The notes below the pieces were generated by a model. That model was not told where the DNA came from, did not search any database, and saw nothing but the letters and a program-made list of their open reading frames with translations. This document shows positions 56,876 through 64,000 of a stretch of DNA of 64,000 bases, in pieces. The position numbers were made by a program, and so were the translations under genes. The stretch comes from Gonocerus acuteangulatus. Taxonomy: Eukaryota > Arthropoda > Insecta > Hemiptera > Coreidae. The DNA lies in the NCBI GenBank assembly GCA_946811695.1, contig OX328126.1, positions 9,078,361 to 9,142,360 on the forward strand, given 5' to 3'. Position 1 is the stretch's first letter, and every line of letters begins with the position of its first letter.

Positions 56876-57004
56876 AAAAAATACAAAAACAAAAAAAATT
56901 ATGATTGTGATAGGTAACAGAGCTATAGATACAATTAACTTATAAAAGAACATATCGTCTTAAATTCTTAGAATGAAAAAGTGAATAGGTACAATAATTG
57001 ATTT

Positions 57005-57262
57005 TAATAGTAATTAGTAACATTAATTGATTTTACAAAGAAATAAGGAACTACATACCAATGACAAATATAGTAGCTAATAGTAACATTAATTGATTTT
57101 ACAAAGAAATAAGGAACTACATACCAATGACAAATATAGTAGCTAATAGTAACATTAATTGATTTTACAAAGAAATAAGGAACTACATACCAATGACAAA
57201 TATAGTAGCTAATAGTAACATTAAATAATTTTACAAAGAAATAAGATACTACATACCAATAG
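57005..57262. repeat. 66-base tandem repeat, about 3.9 copies
   Basis: The unit is AATAGTAACATTAATTGATT, TTACAAAGAAATAAGGAACT, ACATACCAATGACAAATATA, GTAGCT. It lies in what would be the candidate intron of the inverted arm. Confidence 0.9.
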
Positions 57263-57590
57263 AAATGCCGAGCGGCAGAGGAAGACCAATACTTAATTGC
57301 CAACCTTGGTCTTCCTCTGCCGCTCGGCATTTCCATTGGTATGTAGTATCTTATTTCTTTGTAAAATTAATTAATGTTACTATTAGCTACTATATTTGTC
57401 ATTGGTATGTAGCTTCTTATTTCTTTGTAAAATCAATTAACGTTACTAATTACTATTAAAATCAATTATTGTACTTATTCACTTTTTCATTCTAAGAATT
57501 TAAGACGATATGTTCTTTTATAAGTTAATTGTATCTATAGCTCTGTTACCTATCACAATCAAAATTTTTTTTGTTTTTGTATTTTTTTGT

Positions 57591-57645
57591 CATTTTAGCT
57601 GACGAAGGCTACCAATGAGTAGCCGAAACGTCCGAAATATAGATT
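57591..57645 (+). ncRNA. candidate hammerhead motif, right arm of family C copy 2
   Basis: CTGACGA (57599-57605), extra A, GGCTAC/GTAGCC helix (57607-57612 with 57619-57624), GAAA (57625-57628), CGTC (57629-57632), then CGAAATATAG. TTTTAG precedes it. UUUAG against CGAAA gives four pairs and one mismatch for helix I. Confidence 0.4.
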
Positions 57646-58130
57646 TTTTAAAACAAAATCATATTGAGGTTTATTTAGCCGAATCCCAACCATTCCATCT
57701 TTACTTATCACCTCGACGGCTAACTATCTAATCATCATGTTGTATCCTTTGGTATGGTTCCTCGAGCTCCGAACCATAGCCCATTAACGAGGAATTTTCT
57801 TTTGCCGAATTGATCTTGGAATTTTTCAGTCAAGAATGTCAAGCATTTTACGTAAATCAAACTTTTTTCTCTATCGACTGCATTTGCTTGGTCGCTGTTA
57901 TTCGTTTCAAACCTCATAGTGGGGTCGATGATACAAGCGAATTCCCTTTTCGGTTTAAATGCGACGATATCAGCAAATCTGGAGGATCCTAGATCGTCAA
58001 TACAATAGTCCTCTTCGAAACAGCGATAGTTTCTTTGTTCAAGAAGTTCTATTAATTTATGCTTGACATTATGATGGCGACGAGTCATGAGAAGCATGTT
58101 ATGTGGAAGTATCTAAAAAATGTAAGTTTG

Positions 58131-58591
58131 AATTCTTCGAAAACAAAATGGCGGCGCTGTTTCTGACAAAAGGAACCAAAAACTGCATTCATTTTGAAAG
58201 AGAAGGTAATATCTAGTCAGAAAAGTGATACAATTCTATGATACGAAAAAATGACGTACTTGAGTAGCAAATACCATTAGGAAGCTGCAGTTAAAATTTG
58301 AAGTTGATCGGGTGAAATTTGAAAGCACCAGCGTATCGCTTGATTTGAAAAACATAGTTTTGAGAAAAACGACCTAAAGTTCAATTTACTGAAATATTCA
58401 TTATTTTTCTCTTTTTTGAATGTTTTCATAGTTTCTTATACTGAAACTAAAAAAAAGTTTTTTATTTTAAAGTTTATTGAAGGAGGACCAGTGACAGTGA
58501 GTGTAAAAGCATTTAAAAACATTCCTGCCAGATAAACGCTCTTGAATGTAATTTCTCATTAGTTAAGGGAGCATTTAAGCACATAAAAAAA
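58131..58591. mobile_element. fragment related to the element at 7809-9966
   Basis: 58240-58390 (ACCATTAGGAAGCTGCAGTT, AAAATTTGAAGTTGATCGGG) matches 7955-8090. The remainder up to 58591 has nothing recognised apart from a short A-run. Confidence 0.5.
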
Positions 58592-59515
58592 AGTCCGTTA
58601 CGCAGGAGCTGTATAACTAAGCACTTTCCTCAGAATTTGTGTAGTGTAGACAACATTACTGAATAATTTGCTGTAAATAACCTATATAAATAAAATAAAA
58701 ACGTGAATAGTTTTGCTCATTTACATTTCTAATGAGAACTGTTCAATTATTAATTTTGTAAATAATTTGCTTCCAGAGTTGTGTTAATATATGATACTGT
58801 ATTACTTAATAAATACACAAAAACATATTTTTCCGTCTTTTGATCTGACGCAGTAACAGGATACAGTCCCTCTAATGGGAGATAGCGCTCCTCACGGCGG
58901 CTTTGGGAACCTACGTCTGGCCGGCTAATTCTAATGAAACAGAATTTAAAGTAAACCCTCCTTTCCAATAGACCGATTTACTTCATTTTTACAACACTTC
59001 TTTCTCAAGAGATACCCACGACGTATACCGCGTTGCGTTACAATATAGCAGAAATTACGACCGGTATGAGTATATTAATACTTTAGGTCCGGAGTAACCC
59101 CCCCCCCCCCTCCAAATAACCCGATTTAGTTTATTTTTACATCCCATTTTTCTCTGTTCATTACCACCACGAATACCGAGTTTCGTTTATATACAACAAC
59201 AATTACGGCTGGTAGTGGCAAATTGGTAATGTGGATCCGGGGTAACCACCCCCCCCCCCTCCTAATGAACCGATTTAATTTATTTTTACACCGCATTTCT
59301 CTCTTTAGATCAGCATAACGAATACCCATTTTCATTGCAATATAAGAAAAAGTACGGCTGGCATGGTCAAATTAGTGTTTTGGGTCCGGAGTAACCCCCC
59401 TCCCGGTGGACGGATTTTGATGGTTAACGAACTCGTTCAATCGTTTGCTAATTGAACGCTATATACCACGTTTCGGGAAGAAAAAACAAAAACTCTGGCC
59501 ACTATCGTGTTAACA

Positions 59516-59563
<48 letters not shown>

Positions 59564-59689
59564 TAAATTTTAACGGGGGACATTTTCGGTGTCTACTAGG
59601 TAGGATCGATAAAGATTTGAAGAAATTTTTCAAAAATTCCGTCATGAGTGCAACCTCAATAGCTACTTTCCTTCGGAGGAAAGTGCTAA
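58592..59689 (+). mobile_element. HINE/Helentron-like element, family A, copy 5
   Basis: It starts AGTCCGTTACGCAGGAGCTG and ends with the ACTTTCCT-TCGG-AGGAAAGT hairpin and GCTAA. The internal order is the same as copies 2-4, with C-runs of 12-14 bases at 59098 and 59249 and a short (TA)n at 59519-59566. Confidence 0.75.
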
Positions 59690-60221
59690 TAGCAAAAACA
59701 AATTTAGAAGTTATTATTACCATTTAATGGTTGTATTATAGATATTTTGAGTATTTCGACTCTTTTTGCGAAGTGATAATTCGAATTATTTACAAATTTT
59801 CCAAAATAAAATGAAATTCCTTTTTCGCCAATAGATTTTTCCTTTTCCCAAACCACTTTTCCAACTTTTATTTAGTTTATTTTAGAAGCGCACTAATAAA
59901 GCGCCACTCCTCCCTGTTGGTGATGTAGTGCATGCTGGCCGTGCAAAGGAGAACCCACCACCCTTCTATCTTACGAACTGTTTACTATAAGACGAGGGCG
60001 GTGTAACGGAGCTCGGTTGGTCGTAAAGGAAAATATATTAGTTGAGGGTAAGGTAGGACCTCCATCTAGGCTTCGATCCAACCTTGTACCTTATTCCTTA
60101 CCTTAGGTTTTCTGATTATTTGCTGGGAACTTGCTCAGCAAGCGAGCTCTGCTTAGGCTGGGTTATAATCCACGAGAAAGCCGGTAGATGGGTGCACGTT
60201 GAGGCTTCTTAAAACATATCG
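59690..60221. other. unassigned
   Basis: No open frame, repeat or motif recognised. AACATATCG just before 60222 also precedes copy 1 of the family F MITE, so the MITE terminus may extend a few bases further left. Confidence 0.45.
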
Positions 60222-60444
60222 CACTAGTATTTATAAACTCAAAATAGAACTCAACTGAAAATGTGTCCCTCTTGCCTATGTAGGGGCCTTAGGATTAAGA
60301 CAGGAAGAGTGATAAATGTGCCCTCTGATGTAGAAGCTCTGAAGCTAAGGTACATACAGTTTTGATGGCTGATAAAGATATATTTACCATGTCTTTCACA
60401 GTCCGAATAAAAACGATTTTTGAGTTGTGTCACAAATACTAGTG
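60222..60444. mobile_element. short MITE, family F, copy 3
   Basis: It runs from CACTAGTATTTATAAACTCA to its inverse TGAGTTGTGTCAC, AAATACTAGTG, with CG on both sides. Internal sequence matches copies 1 and 2 (ACATACAGTTTTGATGG, ATATTTACCATGTCTTTCAC). Confidence 0.75.
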
Positions 60445-60850
60445 CGACATGAGGCAAACAACCGGTCCGCTGTAAGATTCTCGTAAACGGTTGCAGATAA
60501 CTGGTTATATTCGTTATTCTACGTTAGAAGATCTATAAAAGTGTACCTTCAAGCAAATTACCTCGAAAAGCTAAGTGTTACATTTTTTTTCACGCGAATT
60601 TCGCCCCAAAAACTATGTTCTTGAGGACGAATTCAGCTGGTAAACGAACATGACCATTGAAATTAGACGAAAGAATGTTGAACCAAATATCATCAAAATC
60701 TGACCATTTATGACGGTCCTGGAGCTAAAACTTTCGACCTCTGAATTTTAAGTATTAAACTTACTTTTTATTTTGTATTAAAATTAGTTGTATTCGTTTA
60801 CAACGTTTTTTGACTTGAGTTGCAAGCCTTCATAGGGGCTATGAGTAGAA
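60445..60850. other. unassigned
   Basis: Nothing recognised. Confidence 0.5.
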
Positions 60851-60911
60851 TAAGGGTGTGTTCACATCTGACACTTCTCGCAGGAAATATATCTGAGGTG
60901 TCGGATAGATA

Positions 60912-62155
60912 CGTAGTATGGTCCATAAGTTTCCGGCCTGTCCTGCTTCCCCTCCTTCAAATGTGCCGGGACCTGCACGCCTATGTAGGTCCATGCCTGC
61001 TCACTCCATACCCATCGCCCGCACTACCTCAGTCTTGTCAGTCAGTGTCCAGCCTTGAAGAAAACTTCCCATTTTTACAATGTTCAAACTCGAGTACCGT
61101 GCGGTAATTAAATTCTTTTGTAAAGAGGGTCTTACTCCAGCGCAAATTAAAGAGCGCTTGTATTTTGTATACGGGCAGTCCTCCCCCTCGTATTCCACAG
61201 TGAAAGAATGGGCAAAATTATTTAAGTTAGGGAGAGAAAGTCTAGAAGATGACCCACGTCTCGGCCGCCCATTGGAAGCTGTCACTTCTGAAACAATCCA
61301 ACTTGTGGAATCTGAATTGCAGTCTGACCGGCGACTAAAAACCAAGGAAATAGCAGCGAGATTAGGGCTTTCAAAAACAAGTGTTTTGAGGATCATCAAA
61401 GAACATTTGCGTACAAATAAGGTTAGTGCAAGATGGGTTCCAAAAATTCTTTCAGCTGCTCAAAAACAGGAACGAGTTCACTGCTGCAATGAATTTTTAC
61501 GCGAGTATAATGCCGACCCAAGGAATTTTTTGGACTCAATTGTAACTGGGGAGGAGACAATGGTTCTATATTATGACCCACTCAGCAAAAGAGAGTCCAG
61601 GGAATGGAGAAGCGCCTCCTTTAAAGGCAAAAGTCACGCAGTCAACAAAAAAGGTAATGGCCACAATTTTTTGGGACTGTAAAGGAATACCACAATGAAT
61701 GGTGAGTATTATGCAGCCCTACTTCACCGGTTACGAGACGCCATTAAAGAGAAGAGGCGAGGGAAGTTAAGCAGAGGTGTCCGCCTCCTTCACGACAATG
61801 CCTCTGTCCACACAGCATTGATTTCCAAGGCCGCTGTGAAGGACTGTGGATTTCAAGAAATCTCTCATCCACCCTACAGCCCAGACTTGGCCCCAAGCGA
61901 TTTCTACCTTTTCTCAAAGTTAAAATCTGACCTTCGTGGAAGGCGATTTAACACCGACGAAGAGCTCCAAGCAGCAGTGGAAGAACATTTTTTTAACAAA
62001 GAAGAAAATTATTTTTTTCATGGTATAGAAATGTTGCCAAAGCGTTGTATTAAGTGTGTTCAACTTGGAGGAGAATATATTGAAAAACAGTAAAAACAGT
62101 TTTTTTCTTTCGCCTTTTCTTCTATCCCAGGCCGGAAACTTTTGGACCTTACTCG
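60912..62155 (+). mobile_element. nearly full-length mariner element
   Basis: The ends CGTAGTATGGTCCATAAGTT, TCCGGCCTG and the inverse CGAGTAAGGTCCAAAAGTTT, CCGGCCTG are flanked by TA (60910-60911, 62156-62157). At 1244 bases this is close to a standard mariner. It shares family with the fragment at 42724-42895. Confidence 0.9.
61080..62093 (+). pseudogene. mariner (DD34D) transposase, broken near the middle
   Basis: First half, 61080-61682: DNA-binding region (FKLEYRAVIKFFCKEGLTPA, SPSYSTVKEWAKLFKLGRES, LEDDPRLGRP; LGLSKTSVLRIIKEHL), then VTGEETMVLYYDPLSKRES, where the first catalytic D of the usual GDET is E. An extra base in an A-run near 61650 shifts the frame. VMATIFWDCKGI continues in the new frame, then ~12 residues are missing. 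Second half, 61695-62093: NGEYYAALLHRL, LLHDNASVHTA (second D), 34 residues, PPYSPDLAPSD (third D), FYLFSKLK, ending YIEKQ and TAA. Two frame breaks and the D-to-E change make it inactive. The rest is well preserved, so decay is recent relative to other copies. Confidence 0.9.
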
Positions 62156-62315
62156 TAATTATCATAATTATTATATTCGACTCCTGAGATATATTTCCTG
62201 CAAGTGTCAGATGTAAACGCACCCTTATTGCTCGTGATAGAAATATATATCTCAGACATAAATTGTTTACAGTGTACATTAGTTAAAACTTCTGTCTGAC
62301 ATAAATATCCTTTAA

Positions 62316-63343
62316 GCCTTTCCGTACCGTGGACTTGTACAGCAGTCGAGAGCTGTCGGGACCCACATACCGTGGACTTGTGTAGAAGTCAAAGGAAGAC
62401 GGGACCCACGTACCGTGGACTTGTACAGCAGTCGAGAGCTCGGAGTATCTCTCGCATTCTTTCTCTTCTCATTTCTCGACTTTAGAGCTATCTAGCGTTA
62501 CCGTATTGTACTTCTAGTATTCCTGACTATTACTAGATAACATTTGAATGAAGTTCTTGTTCGTTTTCAGTCGAATTACAACTCGTTACCTTCTCCACCC
62601 ATTTACCCGGTCAACCTTCTTCAAATTATCGTTTGTTTTTATACCTCTGTACATTCCCAACAACTTGTTTTTGCAAAATTAGTTCAATTTTAGTCTTGAA
62701 GTTTTAAGATCTTATATTTAGTTTTGTTAAATTTAGAAAAAACGTTTTTTTATTGCGTGTCCTCCATTTAAAAATAAATGTAATATTCAATTGATAAGAT
62801 TAATATATTACGTATTTAATTGAATAATTCATTAAGTTAACTGTAAATATTTATAATAATTCTTTTTTTTTTTTTTTGTAAAAATGTTTTATACAAAAAA
62901 TAAAAATAAAATAAGTTTTTAGCTCCGCAAGGGTACAAAGTCACCGATCAAAATGGAAGATGGGGAACTTTTTGCCGTAGTTATGGAGTATAATATTCCC
63001 TTGCTTATTATTCATAAAATAAAGGGCAAACGATAACCAGAAAAACCTTCTTTTTTTCTTGTGCCTATATAATATAACTTTTTTATAAGTTATTTTTAAA
63101 CAAAGTTATTCAACTTAAAAATAATTATTGAAACGCCAAACTAATTCAACATAAATAAAAATTAATCGTAATTGTAACCAAAATAAAAATCAAAATTATA
63201 AAATACGACTTTTACTACGGCGAGGAGATCGCTGAAAGTCAAGGCGCTGGGGGAAAAGTATCCCGTACAGGGGGCCCGAAGCCGGGTGCCAGTATCCATT
63301 ACAGGGGAACACACTCCTAGCGACTTTTTGCGTACGGAAAGGG
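62316..63343. mobile_element. piggyBac-like non-autonomous element
   Basis: TTAA lies on both sides (62312-62315, 63344-63347). The ends GCCTTTCCGTACCGTGG and, inverted, CCCTTTCCGTACGCAAAAAG match over the first 12-13 bases apart from the first base. TTAA target sites and a CCCTTT-type tip are piggyBac features. Near the left end a ~43-base unit (TACCGTGGACTTGTACAGCA, GTCGAGAGCT, GGGACCCAC) occurs three times (62330-62440). No transposase is seen in ~1 kb. Confidence 0.7.
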
Positions 63344-63347
63344 TTAA

Positions 63348-64000
63348 AAACTATCAGATGTAAACGCACTCTGAGAACAACTCTTCTACATGGAAATACT
63401 TAAATTTCTGCAGTGCATATATATATTTTTACAGCCAGAAATGTAGCGATTTCAAAAATTCTTTTTCTTACACAATTTTATATAAAAAAAAAACAATAAT
63501 TTGCCCAAAAGCGCGACAATATCCCCGCCTTCGCTGTATTAGCTTTATAGCGCAATATCTTGGTAAATTTTCTCATACGTTTCTATATTTTGAATTTTGA
63601 TAGCTAACTTGAATTGTGTATACACAAAATACTGTCTGTACTTTGAGTATTTTTAAAACATTCATGTTCGGTGACAAATAAACACAAAAAAAATACTGTC
63701 CCAGGGAATGAAATAAGTTAACAAAATATAAGTTTCGTGATATAATCCCGATAATTGTGAATTATTTATCCCCAAATTATCCAACCAATTTATCATGATT
63801 ATTTCAAGATATCACTATTTCACTGGACTATTTAACCGTCGGAATATCGTCCTTTCAATTAATTCTTCCGAAATATCATTAGATATAAGAGATGAAAAGG
63901 AATGATTTATAATGAAATATATTAGATATTAAACGAGGAAATGAAAAGCATTCTGGGAAATGTAGATGAAAGGAAAGCGAGATGAAAAACTCAAGTTCGT
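63348..64000. other. unassigned AT-rich end of the window
   Basis: Apart from a short fragment of the split MITE near 63350-63380, nothing is recognised. Confidence 0.5.

Larger units (their letters stand above)
56756..57740 (+). mobile_element. short Penelope-like element, family C, copy 2, palindromic, with 11-base target duplication
   Basis: TGTATCCTTTG flanks both sides (56745-56755, 57741-57751). The element is a large imperfect palindrome: ATAAGTAAAGATGGAATGG on the left against CCATTCCATCTTTACTTAT on the right. Ribozyme-like motifs lie in both arms, and the centre near 57265-57330 has GCCGAGCGGCAGAGGAAGAC inverted across ~15 bases. The right end carries ~25 extra bases (CACCTCGACGGCTAACTATC). 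The left arm contains nearly four 66-base tandem units, while the right arm has one or two. Confidence 0.65.
56644..58130 (-). pseudogene. R2-type non-LTR retrotransposon ORF, C-terminal part, split by a Penelope-like insertion
   Basis: From the right, the minus strand reads ILPHNMLLMTRRHHNVKHKL, then the endonuclease core SSRFADIVAF, 14 residues between the two D, IIDPTMRFE, then GLWFGARGTIPKD. At 57741 the frame is interrupted by the element at 56756-57740. It resumes to the left with FFQELGDMNILPILAEQILV, DSLGITNNHIYG and TAA. Joined across the insertion it is collinear with 825-2571, whose end is also HIYG. The zinc knuckle and reverse transcriptase are missing. The two copies clearly belong to related but distinct subfamilies. 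Confidence 0.85.
60851..62218. mobile_element. MITE with AATAAGGGTGTGTTCACATC ends, split by a mariner
   Basis: The left (AATAAGGGTGTGTTCACATC, TGACACTTCTCGCAGGAAAT, ATATCTGAG) and right (inverse of AATAAGGGTGCGTTTACATC, TGACACTTGCAGGAAATATA) are inverted repeats of ~45 bases around the mariner. The original element was probably only ~120 bases. TATCAGATGTAAACGCACTC near 63353 is a further fragment of the same family. Confidence 0.65.

Noticed and set aside
61080..62093. Host SETMAR-like fusion gene
   Set aside because: Only mariner transposase sequence lies between intact mariner ends with TA duplications. No SET domain is present.

Overview
This window is eukaryotic, very probably from an insect or another arthropod. 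It is AT-rich, and almost every recognisable coding trace is the tail of a transposable element: mariner, pogo-like, hAT-like and piggyBac-like DNA elements, Helitrons, Penelope-like elements, and R2-type, RTE, Jockey and other non-LTR retrotransposons. There are also tRNA-derived SINEs and one 5S-rRNA-derived SINE. I see no convincing host gene, no functional tRNA or rRNA gene, and nothing bacterial or viral. The species cannot be named from the sequence alone.

Layout. 1-7.8 kb: the tail of an R2-type retrotransposon whose last codons have become an 11-copy 121-base minisatellite, a Helitron end, a 60-base CCAAT-bearing array, and a second non-LTR tail with a 50-base array in its 3' region. 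7.8-12.1 kb: a foldback hAT-like element with a perfect 8-base target duplication, a second foldback element and an internally deleted mariner. 12.1-24.4 kb: decayed non-LTR pieces, a 3.5-kb element rich in the palindrome GCGACATGTCGC with a Penelope fragment inside it, RTE and mariner remnants, a SINE, and a pogo-like element carrying a 92-base array. 24.4-36.3 kb: Helentron/HINE-like elements, a long-TIR element, a complete non-autonomous Helitron, a 140-base array, a SINE with its target duplication, and a 114-base array. 36.3-44.5 kb: the 5S-SINE, a 50-base array, a TIR element with a 54-base perfect palindrome, a Jockey tail and a 30-base array open on both strands. 44.5-51 kb: a large inverted duplication split by a later insertion. 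51-58.1 kb: two Penelope-like elements with hammerhead-like motifs, one of them inserted into an R2-type ORF. 58.1-64 kb: another HINE-like copy, a nearly full mariner nested in a MITE, and a piggyBac-like element.

Two themes stand out. First, minisatellites arise repeatedly inside or next to transposable elements (periods of 30, 43, 50, 50, 52, 60, 66, 92, 114, 121 and 140 bases). Second, the short Penelope-like elements at 51320-52012 and 56756-57740 have clean target duplications and a conserved CTGACGA / hairpin / GAAACGTC motif resembling a hammerhead ribozyme. In one copy the inverted arm stops at the predicted cleavage site. The genes do not form operons or a pathway; the region is a palimpsest of nested insertions.

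All family calls were made by eye from motifs and internal comparison. No alignment, folding or database search was run.
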